64,000 bases of DNA from Aurelia coerulea. Its lineage: Eukaryota > Cnidaria > Scyphozoa > Semaeostomeae > Ulmaridae. The position numbers were made by a program, and so were the translations under genes. The DNA is taken from assembly GCA_039566865.1 (NCBI GenBank), contig CM076957.1, positions 14,083,896 through 14,147,895 on the forward strand. Reading direction: 5' to 3'. This document shows positions 50,700 to 62,159 of the stretch, piece by piece (the stretch's first letter is position 1; every line of letters begins with the position of its first letter). The notes under the pieces were generated by a model that saw nothing but the letters and a program-made list of their open reading frames with translations, searched no databases and had not been told where the DNA came from.

Positions 50700-52490
50700 G
50701 GATATGTACCTTGGTGGAGGTGTTCTGTTGATGTGGGTTTAGGTGGAGGTGGTTTTATGGATATGGGCCTAGGTGTAGGTGGTTTTGTGGATATGGGCCT
50801 TGGTGGAGATGGCTTTAAGGATGTGGTCATTGGTGGAGGTGGTTTCATGGATGTGGGTTTCAGGTGGAGATAGTTTTATGGATGTGGGCCTTGGTGGAGG
50901 TGGTTTTATGGATGTGGGCCTTGGTGGAGGTGGTTTTATGGATGTGGGCCTTGATGGAGGTGGTTTTATGGATGTGGGCCTTGGTGGAGGTGGTTTTATG
51001 GATGTGGGCCTTGGTGAAGGTGGTTTTATGGATGTGGGCCTTGGTGGAGGTGGTTTTATGGATATTGGCCTTGGTGGAGGTGGTTGTATTCATGTGGGCC
51101 TTGGTGGAGGTAGTTTTATGGATGTGGGCCTTGGTGGAGGTGGTTTTATGGATGTGGGCCTTGATGGAGGTGGTTTTATGGATGTGGGCCTTGGTGGAGG
51201 TGGTTTTATGGATGTGGGCCTTGGTGGAGGTGGTTTTATGGATATGGGCCTTGGTGGAGGTGGTTTTATGGATGTGGTCCTTGGTGAAGGTGGTTTATGG
51301 ATGTGGGCCTTGGTGGAGGTGGTTTTATGGATATGGGCCTTGGTGGAGGTGGTTGTATGGATATTGGCCTTGGTGGAGGTGGTTGTATGGATGTGGGCCT
51401 TGGTGGAGGTGGTTTTATGGATATTGGCCTTGGTGGAGGTGGTTGTATGGATGTGGGCCTTGGTGGAGGTGGTTTTATGGATATTGGCCTTGGTGGAGGT
51501 GGTTGTATGGATATTGGCCTTGGTGGAGGTGGTTGTATGGATATTGGCCTTGGTGGAGGTGGTTTTATGGATATTGGCCTTGGTGGAGGTGGTTTTATGG
51601 ATATTGGCCTTGGTGAAGGTGGTTTTATGGATGTGGGCCTTGTTGGAGGTGGTTTTATGGATATTGGCCTTGGTGGAGGTAGTTTTATGGATGTGGGCCT
51701 TGGTGGAGGTGGTTTTATGGATGTGGGCCTTGGTGGAGGTGGTTTTATGGATGTGGGCCTTGGTGGAGGTGGTTTTATGGATGTGGGCCTTGGTGGAGGT
51801 GGTTTTATGGATGTGGTCCTTGGTGAAGGTGGTTTTATGGATGTGGGCCTTGGTGGAGGTGGTTTTATGGATATGGGCCTTGGTGGAGGTGGTTGTATGG
51901 ATATTGGCCTTGGTGGAGGTGGTTGTATGGATGTGGGCCTTGGTGGAGGTGGTTTTATGGATATTGGGCTTGGTGGAGGTGGTTGTATGGATGTGGGCCT
52001 TGGTGGAGGTGGTTTTATGGATGTGGGCCTTGGTGGAGGTGGTTTTATGGATGTGGGCCTTGGTGTAGGTGGTTTTATGGATGTGGGCCTTGGTGGAGGT
52101 TTTTTTATGGATGTGGGCCTTGGTGGAGGTGGTTTCATGGATATGGGCCTTGGTGGAGGTGGTTTTATGGATGTGGGCCTTGGTGGAGGTGGTTTTATGG
52201 ATGTGGGCCTTGGTGGAGGTGGTTTTATGGATGTGGGCCTTGGTGGAGGTAGTTTTATGGATGTGGGCCTTGGTGGAGGTGGTTTTATAGATGTGGACCT
52301 TGGTGGAGGTGGTTTTATGGATGTGGGCCTTGGTGGAGGTGGTTTTATGGATGTGGGCCTTGGTGGAGGTGGTTTTATGGATGTGGGCCATGATGGAAGT
52401 GGTTTTATGGATGTGGGCTCATGAGGAGATGGTTTTGTGGATATGGGCTTTGGTGGAGGTGGCTTTGTGGATGTTGGCTTTCGCTTAGGT
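50700..52490. repeat. 30-bp minisatellite, about 60 units
   Basis: The unit is GGTGGAGGTGG TTTTATGG ATGTGGGCCTT with variants ATATGGG, ATATTGG and TTGTATGG. Because 30 is a multiple of three, five of six frames stay open for hundreds of codons: Gly-rich GGGGFMDVGL and two others on plus; Pro-rich PPPPRPTSIK and HIHKTTSTKA on minus. No long frame has a convincing ATG, splice signal or unique flanking domain. A one-base deletion at about 51295 shifts the phase of all frames. Degenerate units extend left to about 50480. Confidence 0.97.
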
Positions 52491-52607
52491 GGGTTCGAAA
52501 GCTTCAAAATCCCTAAATATGGGTCTCAAAATGCAGTGATTCCAATAGAAATGGGTTGGTTTTACTGTCCTGAAACCTTAATAATGGGTTTTTGACGAAT
52601 TGATATT

Positions 52608-53340
52608 GATATTGGGAGATTTATTCTAAGCCGAAGTAAAGATCTTTCTTCAAAAATTTTCCTCATGCTCTAATTCATGGGATAACTGTCACAAAACTAT
52701 CAACGTTTTTCTTGTCGCTAATGGCAAGCATGATATTGGGAGATGCATCCAAAGCCAAAGTAAAAGATCTTTCTTCAAAATTTTCCTCATGCTCTAATTC
52801 ATAGGATAACTGTCACAAAACTAGCAAAATTTTTCTTGTCGCTAATGGCAAGCATGATATTGGGAGATGCATCCAAAGCCAAAGTAAAAGATCTTTCTTC
52901 AAAATTTTTCCTCGTGCATCGTGCTCTGATTCATAGGATAACTGTCACAAAACTATCAAAGTTTTCTTGTCTCTAGTGGCAAATATGATATTGGGAGATG
53001 CATTCTAAGCCAAAGCAAAGGATGTGGCCCCAAAAACTTTCCTGGGGGCTTTGCCCCCAGACCCCCTCATTTCAATCCCCCCTCTTAATTTACCCTGGCC
53101 ACGCAAATGATTGTAAGCAAAAGTAAAGGATGTTTCTTCAAAAATGTTCCTCTTGCTTTGAAGGTTTCCTCGTCGCTAAAGGCAAGCATGATATTAGGCG
53201 ATGATTTCCAAGCCAAAGTAAAGGATGTTTCTTCAAAAATAATCCTTGTAGTATTAGAAGATGCATTCTAAGCCTAAGTAAATGGTGTAGCCCAAAATTC
53301 TTTCCTAACGCCTTGCCCTCAGACCCCTCATTTAATTTGC
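52608..53340. repeat. 124-bp tandem repeats, three good plus degenerate copies
   Basis: GATATTGGGAGAT starts at 52608, 52732, 52856 and 52987 (periods 124, 124, 131), then decayed units to about 53340. No coding. Confidence 0.9.
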
Positions 53341-53840
53341 CCCTATTGCAATAAATTTTCTTGTAGGCTTAGCCTACAGACCGTCGCAATTTACATTAGT
53401 CACTCAGAAGTCTGAATCTAGCCTTGGGCAGGTCAGGGTCTCAAAGAGTAAGCGTAAGACTAAGAAAGTTGCAACATTGCCAATCTCGTCAGAAACTTGA
53501 CGACTATGCTTGATATAAGGGAGCGCCATTTCGCTGCCGGCCCTACCGGATGAAAAAAGCCAGGCCACCACTGTAGATCTCAAGAAACATATCTGCAGCA
53601 GTGTTAGGACCACAGTGGCAATTCATGAGTATAAAAGATGAGAAACAAATTAAGAAGCTTTCTAGTACTAAAAAAATGCGAAAATTTGCTTGTTGAATTA
53701 TGAAACGTTTAGTGCTATGGCCAGATCCAAGTTTCTTATAAAGAAAAAAACAAATAAAATGTTAGTTGTAGTTTATTTACGTTCTTATTCAATCCCTTGC
53801 ATGTTACATAACAGTTCAATTTGGAAACCATAAAACTGGG
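53341..53840. other. No feature seen
   Basis: A 69-codon minus frame at 53404-53613 has no recognisable domain. Confidence 0.45.
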
Positions 53841-54752
53841 TAGAGTAGTGTCACCCTGGTCTGTCCACTAATGGATTCCGGGTTGTGCAACCGCCTTGCA
53901 TAATACTTTGAAATCAAAGGGAGCTTGAGCCTACCTTTTCCAAAAAGCGCGCGAAAGTTGTTTGCTGATGTCATTTCTTTGATATTTTTTCGATTTCGCT
54001 GATTTGCGTTGCTCGGAAGAGCTACAATAAAGTTTTGAAGTTTGACCTACCTGCAGCGAAGGTGTAAGTACAATTCACTTTTCCTTGACGTTTCCACATA
54101 CCATGTCTATTTTGTGTCGCTTCTCGATATATCTTACAGTTAAAACAGAATTGGCTTCCAGACAGTTTCCTCCAACTCTTCTGGTTTCATATCCAAAGAA
54201 ATCTCAAGAATCGCACACAAATTGTGAGACCTACGGCTCATTTTGGAAGAGCACTGTAACTGACATAATGGCGCCCTGGTTTGTCCACACCGTGAAACCC
54301 TTTAGTTCTGTAGGCTGTTGTTGCATATGTGCTTTAGAGGTGAACGAGGTCAAGGATAAGAGAGTTAAAAGCGAGATTGAAATCAACAATATTTTGAATT
54401 AATTTTCAATAAAATTAGAATTTGTTTTGTAATTTTCCAGTCTTCTGGGAAATGAAATGATACTGTTGTGAAGTGGTGAATGGCTTGACAAGTTTTTGAT
54501 GTGCTAAAACAATCAATTCTGCCGCGGTCTGACCAGGGCGGGCACTACGGCCTAATTTAGGCATTCAAGACATGTCCGTATTTTTGTGCTTCCAGCATGA
54601 CAAAAAGGATACGGATGATACAGATCTCACTGTGAAGTTTGTAGCATGAGTTGAGAAGCCTATTCAAGGTGAGTTCCTCTCCAAACCTTCTTTGAACTCG
54701 CGGAAAATCTTTGTTTTCTGAAGAGTGGACGGACCAGGGCGATACCGCTCTA
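53841..54752. mobile_element. 912-bp TIR element related to 4152-5212
   Basis: Ends TAGAGTAGTGTCACCCTGG and, from the right, TAGAGCGGTATCGCCCTGG, then TCYGTCCACT (24 of 29 match). The same TAGAG..ATCGCCCT pattern ends the 4152 element. Both also share AAAAAGCGCGCGAAA and TTTGCTGATG internally. Confidence 0.72.
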
Positions 54753-54773
54753 TGTTTTTCTCCAAATCCTTAA

Positions 54774-54953
54774 AGTTAGTTGACGGAGCAAAGTAGAGGC
54801 AATCTAAAAATAGGACAAAGAACGCCTGCACAAGTAATTGCTCCCCTAGTGAAAAGATAAGCACACACGTGTCGAGATCATCAAATACAATGGGCTAATG
54901 TTAGAACTGCATATGCAGTTCTTGAGTTAGCTATTTATCTCCGTCAACTAACT
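54774..54953. mobile_element. 180-bp TTAA MITE
   Basis: TTAA, AGTTAGTTGACGGAG ... CTCCGTCAACTAACT, TTAA. 15-bp perfect TIRs with intact target duplication. Confidence 0.85.
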
Positions 54954-55178
54954 TTAAAAGTGGGTATGAAAAAAGTACATTTTTTTTTTCATTCATTTAG
55001 CACAATAGCTTTTAAACTATACGGCTACAATATAACATATAACATAATCATAAAAAAAGATAAAGAAAAGTAGTAACTAACTTAATACACCTAAATAACA
55101 ACAACATGAATTATATACATATATGCGTTCTACAGAGACTTGGGGATATTTAAAGTGTGTAATGTTTTTTCTCGGATA

Positions 55179-56240
55179 TCAGTAATTTGTCCCCAGTGAA
55201 TTTGAGGAGATTGTTGATTGTTTCTTGATCCTCACATACTGTAAGTACATGAATTGAAGCAAATCATCAGGGGTAAGTTGTTTCATACTTGGATAACTTT
55301 CAAAAATTTGATTCAGAAATGCATCTCTAACCACTGAATAGTGTTCACATTTAAGTAGAAAGTGTTTTTCATCTTCAATGAATTCTTCATTACAAATTTG
55401 ACAGACCCGATCTTCCCTATTACTTTTTGGGGATTGTCTACGGCCTGTCTCAATCGCAAGACAATGGTCGCTGAGTCGAAGTTTACTTGTAATCACCCTT
55501 AGGCTTAGCTTTCGTTTGTTATGTTGCATTAAATACGGCTCCAGCGTGATGCCTTTTTTTATATGGAAGAGGAACTCCCCTTTTTTGAATTCGACATTTC
55601 TCTCGTCCAATATCTATTATAGTTGGTTTTATTGCTAAGCTTGAACATGCTCTTGGTGCAGGAGTGAAAGTCTTCTAGATTTAGACTTCGCGTAACATTC
55701 TCGATATGCGTATTACAATTTAGATCAGATGGAAGTTCCAAATTCATTAAATAAGCTTGGTAAATAAGACTATCCTCTGGTGCTTTTTTGACGTGATCAA
55801 AAAAAGACTTAATCCTATTTTCAACGTTTAACTTAAGAGGGTACCTGCCCAGTTCCCCTCTCACGAGAATCTTTGTGGTGGATCTATTAACACCCAACAG
55901 ACGTTTGCAAAAGTTTAGATGAACCCTTTCCTTATCACACTTATCCCATTTGTCCAGACTGCTATTTATGTTGTTAGCGCGGAAGATCTTCCGCGCGCAA
56001 TTTCATGTATAACAAAGGAACAACAATAGAACCATTCTTCTTAAAACAATAGCCAGGCGCGCATCTTCCGTGCGCACTTTGCAAACTTATCAGTCTGGCC
56101 ATTTGTCAAAACTCAAATAGTTATATATGTCCCCCATAAGTCCCCCATATTTCAGAACCATACAGCAGGATGGGAGTTACTACACTGTCAAAAAGCTTCA
56201 GAGCTGCTTTAATAGGCAGTCGTTTAATAGGGAATCTATT
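55179..56240 (-). pseudogene. LINE ORF2 C-terminal half
   Basis: Minus strand: AVYALNNRFPIKRLPIKAAL and LLYGSEIWG near 56.2 kb; LLGVNRSTTKILVRGELGRY; after a frameshift LRLSDHCLAIETGRRQSP and CQICNEEFIEDEKHFLLKC, ending at 55179. The blocks are a typical LINE ORF2 end with a CCHC-like motif. A small GCGCGGAAGATCTTCC palindrome-bearing insert interrupts it at 55977-56077. Same orientation as NFU1. Confidence 0.85.
55977..56077. mobile_element. ~100-bp palindromic insert in the LINE
   Basis: GCGCGGAAGATCTTCCGCGC (perfect palindrome) at the left, GGCGCGCATCTTCCGTGCGC at the right. It interrupts the LINE coding sequence. Boundaries are uncertain. Confidence 0.5.
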
Positions 56241-56525
56241 ATTAAGAGCGTACACAGCCCTCTGTGCACAATATTCCCATGACAGATTTTCCATTGAGCT
56301 GTGTAGTGTACCATTTGCATTGATGTGAATTGATAAGGGTGGGTATGACGCTACAATTTGGGCGGCACGCCCCCGTCATCTTTTGGTCCAAGTTACCCCC
56401 CCCCCCGGGGAGTTGAGAAACGTCGGAGAAACTGAGCCCCGACATCTCCGACATCTCTGAGTTTTTTACCTCCTGCCTGGGCCCTTGCTTGGCCTGCAAA
56501 AACGTACACAAACTCAACTGCTTAC
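56241..56525. other. Presumed first intron after the mitochondrial-type exon
   Basis: Contains a C-tract (56396-56407) and short duplicated GACATCTC motifs. No coding. Confidence 0.45.
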
Positions 56526-56673
56526 CAGATCCAGAACGGGCTTTCAGGACCTTTGAATTGACCATTCCCAGCTGATTTATTGGGTAAATGTGCGCATATC
56601 TTCGTCCCAACAAGAGTTCCTTTCTTAAAAATAACTTTGAACAAACTGGAATTAACAACTTTCTCGCCGCCAT
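56526..56673 (-). CDS. Candidate first exon with mitochondrial targeting peptide (possibly NFU1)
   Basis: ATG at 56673 (context gccgccATGg on the opposite strand reads AAAATGGCGG, a common animal start). It encodes MAARKLLIPVCSKLFLRKEL, LLGRRYAHIYP and NQLGMVNSKVLKARSGS, basic and amphipathic with no early acids, as in matrix-targeting peptides. It ends at a strong donor TCTG|GTAAGC, phase 1. NFU1 lies downstream on the same strand and lacks its first exon. However, the next known NFU1 exon starts in phase 0, so either another small exon exists in between or this belongs to another gene. Confidence 0.5.
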
Positions 56674-56756
56674 TTTTGTTTCGTTTCTTTATGGTGCTAT
56701 CTCTCGATGTATCAGGTACGAAATAAGACATGGGCAGTAGCACACAGTAGCAAGAC

Positions 56757-59700
56757 CAATCTCGTCCCCAGAGTGAGTTCGTTGCTCTACCTCCACGCCC
56801 GACAACACCAAGCCTGAATTCTGACGTCACTTCCGGCCTCTCTTGCAAGAAAGCTGTGGCGCGAAAGTAAAATTTTGTGATAAATGGCGTCAGCAGGCGT
56901 CCCAAGTGTCCCAAAGCAAAATATCGAGATATAACGCAATAGCTGTATCTTCGCTCTGTCAAGTTCTTTTAGCATTTTGAACTCAGAGCCCCTTGGTTTT
57001 TCATATTTTTCAAAGGCCGTGGACAACTCTGTTTACAAACTCGGGATTCTGCACAGCAGGTAAGCAGACTTTATCATAAATTTAACGTTTGTCCTTTGTT
57101 TCATCGAAATTTTGTTGAAAGTTTTGGATTCCTCGATGTCGTTTTGTCCTATTTGCCACCTTTCGCCAATTGTTGACGAAATAAACTTGTCTTTTTCTCG
57201 TCTTGAACTTCGGCTTGCAGTTTCAAGAAAATGAACTTTTGTTGGCCTAAATTTAACCGAAATTTTTTCAAACTCCAATATTTTCTAAACTAAGACAGGA
57301 ATTCTCCTTTTGGAGATATAACGCAATAGCTGTAAGCATCTAGTTTCTAGAAATGTTGCCTTTTTTGCAGTAGCCTTTGCCGGTTTCCCACAATTTTCAA
57401 AGGCGATTTTTCCTCGAGAGCCATGACTATTTAATCTTCGTTAACTTTACGTGCTTCCTTTTACAAACTTGTCTGCTTTTAAGTCAGAAAACAAACGTTA
57501 ACCTTGGTTGAATGTATCACTTTCGAACTTGATCTGATGTTTCAGAAATGAAAGTATTTTAGAGTACTTGCAAGCTGTTTTGGCCACCAGAGCAATGAGA
57601 ATAATAACAAAACTTTGACTTCGCTCTCAGAGAACTTTTCGTCGGGTTTGGCCTAACTGTAAACAAACATAAAGTTGCATTGTTGCTTATTTTCTTCAAG
57701 ACTAATGGGGAAGCCCTGACCTAGAAATAGGAGATTTGCTTACTAAAACAATGTTATCAATGCTACCTTGTACAAAAAATTATCAGCTTTGATTATTTTG
57801 CCTATAAACACGATAGTTTACTGCAATTATTTGCCCTTGAATCTGTTTTCTTTTTCTTTCTCTTTCTTTTGCTGCTCTGATTTAAGTTTGCAAAGACCTC
57901 TCCTATTTTGGTTTGCTGCTCTTTTTTGTACATGCAATTCTCTATGAGACAAAGTGAAATTTGCTATGCAGCAAATGTTTTTAGTAGGAGGAAATAATAT
58001 CGTCTCTGTTTTATTTTAGGACCCAAACAGAACAAGATTATCCTTTACCAATCAAGCCCAACCTTGAAGCAGCATTTGACAACAACCACAAAAGACTGCA
58101 ATTCTTGCTTTTCCAATGCCTGAAGACTGATGCAAAACTAATGGACAAAGCATTCAATGAAAAACAATATTATGATATATCAAAAAACTTGAGCAATCCA
58201 ATAATTGATACTCTGATGATTTTACTCTGATAATAGGAAGATGGTAAGATAATAGCAATTGAATCATCACAAAATTGAAAATTTAATGCTTCCAATTCTG
58301 AAACAGTCTGAAACTTATTCTGAATTTGATCTGCAAAGACAATTGTTTGCAAAGACAAAGACAAAGCTCGCCCGTTTCACCCTGTAGCCCCTGCTGCCAT
58401 GCTTATTCATGAGTTTCTGAAAATTACCAAAAAGCAGTTATTGCCGTTGTCCATTCAGAAATAGTCATTGCAATTTCGATAGACAGCATCCTTCCCTATC
58501 TTCCTTGTCTGTGAGTTTTTAGAGCCAACAAGGGAAGATTTCCAGACTGCATTGAGTTGCTCCATCATTGACAGGAACTTGCCCAGTACAAATAACATAT
58601 TTTTTATAATTTGCTATCCATTTGTCCATCAAAGACATCTGCCATCATAAACAAAACGATTTCAGTTCTTGATCCATAAATATCCGAGTTCTTTCGTTGG
58701 AAGCTGCTTCTTCTTGTCTCTTTCTTTCTGGCGGGTTGGAGACTTATTTGAAAACATGAAAGCATCTCTTGTCCTTCACTGGCAGTAAAAGGATCGCTAG
58801 TGCTCTGCATATTGGTTTATTGCTTCGTTTCCTATCAGAATTAAAAAGTTTTCTTGAAAGCAAGCAGCAAGCAGACCACGCCGCTTCAAAACAATTTCTA
58901 CGATCTACGGCATTTTCTAAATGTCATGGCTTTCAAGGCGCTGCTTACCGCACCAAAAACAATGAATTCGAAAAATTTGCCCAAATACGGATGAAAATCT
59001 CTTAAAATAAGACCATCACTCCTGTCAAATTGCGTGGAGTTTACCAGGATCTTTAAATCAAAACGATTTTAGTTTTAAACATTTCTTAGATAAATTCACT
59101 ACCTTTTAAGATTAAATTAACGCGGAAAAATCACACCGCATCCCTGCAAGAAACGCTCAAAGTGGACGAAAATATTCACTTCCGGTCATTTTCCTATACA
59201 TTTGTATAGGGGCATCAAAGCGAGGCTGAAATCTTCGAGAAAGGTGTTGTCGGGCGTCGGCAATTTGATTGGCTATTCGAAAACGATAGCAGAATCATAT
59301 TATAACTGGCTCCCATTCAAAAATGGCCTTTATTGAATCGGTAATTTCAGAAAATCAATGGGGTGTATGGGGCAAGTGATGAGTTTAAGAGGGGTAATGG
59401 ACCACGGCGCATCCGAATTTCGGAGTTTCAGGAAATGTTGGGGTCATTATGACGTCACAACAGGGGGTTGAAAATAAATATTGCGATTTTCCGACCCGAG
59501 GTTACGTTTTGAGTCGATGCTCCATGGTTACATGCCCGATTTCAAAACGGAAAAAAGTTTTCAAGAGCCCATTCGTCTGCGAGTCTAATAACGCAATTTT
59601 GGGTTCAATATTGCCCTCAGAAGCGGAGCACGCGCCCCCCAAAAATGGAGAATAATTTCGGCCTACCCAATTTTACACCGTAAGCGAGGAGTAAACGGCC

Positions 59701-60166
59701 GCGGCATGTCAAAATTCGACGGAAAACTGTATTCTTTCACTAAAACACTTTTAATCTCCAATTTATCTCTAAAATTCGCCGAATAACGAGCTATTCTATT
59801 TTCAAAGCTGTGGGGGAAATTCTCGAAAATTTCAACTTAGGCCCTTTTTCCACCCAAATGGATCGTGCTCGTTTTCCTACTAAATGCACTTGCTAACCCC
59901 GGATTAATGATTAAATACCTTAAAAAGGGCTAAAATATGGTCCTCAAAGTGTTTGTTTTTAATTTCTCAATTTATATACTTCAGAATTAGCGCTAGAGCA
60001 ACGACCATTTTTCGTCGATTATCGTTGCCTAGCAAACTGCAAATCCATAATGGGGTGCATCTTGCCATATATTGGCAAGATTGATGCCAAGATGCCAAGT
60101 GTACCAGGGTGTTCATTCGGCTTCGTGACCAGCGTATGACGTCAGAACACCCTGGGAACGAGGTTG
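56757..60166. mobile_element. 3.41-kb element with 9-bp duplication (MULE-like)
   Basis: 9-bp duplication TAGCAAGAC at 56748-56756 and 60167-60175. Ends CAATCTCGTCCCCAGAGTG and, from the right, CAACCTCGTTCCCAGGGTG. No transposase was recognised. Inside are an exon-like ORF (58020-58230), a donor-like CAGCAG|GTAAGC (57059), and a 22-bp exact direct repeat (56926-56947 and 57313-57334). Inserted 75-84 bases upstream of the ATG at 56673. A 9-bp duplication is typical of Mutator-like elements, so the class is inference. Confidence 0.8.
58020..58230 (+). other. Exon-like ORF inside the 3.4-kb element
   Basis: After an acceptor-like TTTTATTTTAG the plus strand is open for about 69 codons to TGA (58228-58230): PIKPNLEAAFDNNHKRLQF, LLFQCLKTDAKLMDKAFNEK. 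Composition looks protein-like rather than random. The upstream GTAAGC at 57059 would splice to it in frame, but no ATG was found. Family unknown; it could be captured host sequence or part of a dead transposase. Confidence 0.3.
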
Positions 60167-60175
60167 TAGCAAGAC

Positions 60176-60945
60176 TGAATTATGTTTTTTATGCGCGTGC
60201 AGATATCCCTCGAAACCGAGGCAATGGGGAAATCAGAATTATTACAAACGCTCCTTTCCTCAGTTCTAGAACTGACCACAGGTGAAACCATAACAGCAAC
60301 AACAACGAGCATAGGTGAAGGTCACATGGAAAGAGCTTAAACTGAAATACCTGAAATACGGAGAACATCCCAAAACAAAAACAAGACAGTTATACACACA
60401 AGGAACCCGCGGAGTTTTACCCAGTTTATTAATCGCAAGCCAGTGTTGTAATAGCCTGCGTGCAGACTTTACTTTCCACTGCGAAGGAGAGCCAAGGCGG
60501 ATCTTGTAAAGTCTGCGAATTAGCTAGACTGGCTACACAATCTCTGTATGCTCCTTAGAACTGATTTGTCGCTAATACAGAGACTTGTTGCCAAACAGTG
60601 TCTGAAATCGGAATAACTTGATAGCCTCGTTTTCCTAAGCGCTACATGCGTAAAACGCGGACCACGGAATTAGTATTTTGGTTGTTGTTGCTGCTGTGGT
60701 CAGTAATCATCAAAATATGACTCAAGAAAACAACACATTGATACCAAGTTTCATTCATGTGAATTTGAAAGAATTTTTTAGACAGTTTATGACTCTGACA
60801 AAATTGAGCATGGACAGTGAACATAAATTTGAAATTTCAGAGGAGTTCAGAGTGACCAAAGATAAAGGAATCAAAGATTTGACAAGATTAGGCATTACAT
60901 CATCATTATACATTATCATTAGCAATCAGTTAAGTGGTATCTGAA
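60176..60945. other. No feature seen
   Basis: Likely the original upstream flank of the exon at 56673 before the 3.4-kb insertion. Short frames lack domains. Confidence 0.45.
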
Positions 60946-61139
60946 GTGCAAGGCAGTGGCGTGGTGGCAGGGAGGGCCGGGGGGGCCACGGCCCCCCCAG
61001 TGAGACTTTTTGAGGGGGCGCCAAATCGATCCACAAGGAATTTGAAAAACTTTGCGATGATAGGACCTCTCCGTCACGATACATGTAGGTTAACTTTGGT
61101 AAAGGTAATTGACACCGCACACAGTTCACCAAGAAGATA

Positions 61140-62159
61140 GGGTAGGGTGGGGCAATGTGGGTCTAAAATGAGCAAAATCTCAAAATGGATAGCTGGTAAA
61201 ACGACAATAAAATGCAAACAATTTCAAAAGCTTCGTTTAATTTACATTCAGTGCTTCTTGTTTCTTGGGAAAAAATCTCAGCTCTGACAAAGGCAGTTAA
61301 ATATTTTAAAAAAATTTTCTCTTATGGCAACTAAAATAGGCCCACTTTTTCCGACGAGCGGGAAAAGAGTGTCTATTTTCAAAACTTGTACAATATCGGA
61401 ATACGAAAGGATAAATTATTAGAAAAATTAATGGAATTACCTTTCTCAACTATTCTCTATTCAATGAAATCACAAGCTTTGCCTTTTATCGCAAGCAATC
61501 CCGTTCCCGCGACGAAAATAAAACTACGGTCATTCTGCTGTGATCCACCATCGTTGCGACTTGCAAGTCAGTGAACGAATTTGATAATAACAGTCAAATA
61601 AAAATGTTTGCAGTATGTTTACTCCAATTTATTGGTTACGAGACAGCAACGGCGGTACTAGGAAACCTATTTTCACATTTTAGACAGGAAGCAACGTGGC
61701 AAGATGAATATAAGTGGGAAAATTTAAGCGATTCAAGGCTTCGTCGAATTTGAATTATGGCTGAATTCTCAGTAGGCCCACATTACCCCATCTGGTAAAA
61801 AAATAAATATAAAAAGAACAATTGCGTCAATGACTTTGAAATAAACGTTATTTCATTTGTAAATGACCAAACTCTCACCTCATGGTCATTAGATTGACCA
61901 GAAAAGCAAAACAACAGTGGCAGGAGAAAGTTTTCCTGGGCTTTGAGATTCTTGCACAATAGGCCGTTCAGTAAAGTTATTTTATAAAACGAGTGGAGAT
62001 ACATCTGAGACGAATGTTTTATGCAAAAAGGCAGTTTAGTGTGTAGACATTAAAAGAAAAATAGCCAACCTTTCTTCCATTTAACGAGAAAGGATATTTC
62101 TAGCAAAAAGCTCAGTAGACTCATTTTACCCCGTAGACCCAAATTACCCCACCCTACCC
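61140..62159. mobile_element. 1.02-kb TA-flanked TIR element inside the hAT
   Basis: TA, GGGTAGGGTGGGGCAATG ... right end complement GGGTAGGGTGGGGTAATT, TA; both continue GTGGGTCTA or TTGGGTCTA. A third internal copy of the CCCACATTACCCCA motif is at 61777. No transposase. Confidence 0.85.

Noticed and set aside
50779..52507. Long Gly-rich, Pro-rich and other ORFs over the minisatellite as protein genes
   Set aside because: The 30-bp unit keeps five frames open at once. No ATG with unique coding flanks or splice context was found, and a one-base deletion shifts all frames.
56242..56525. Continuation of the MAARKLL ORF beyond 56526
   Set aside because: A strong GTAAGC donor ends the exon; the following codons are over a C-tract and low-complexity DNA.
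35667..56673. Direct splice of the mitochondrial-type exon (56526) to the NFU1 exon at 35667
   Set aside because: Phase 1 donor and phase 0 acceptor are incompatible, so the two are reported separately.
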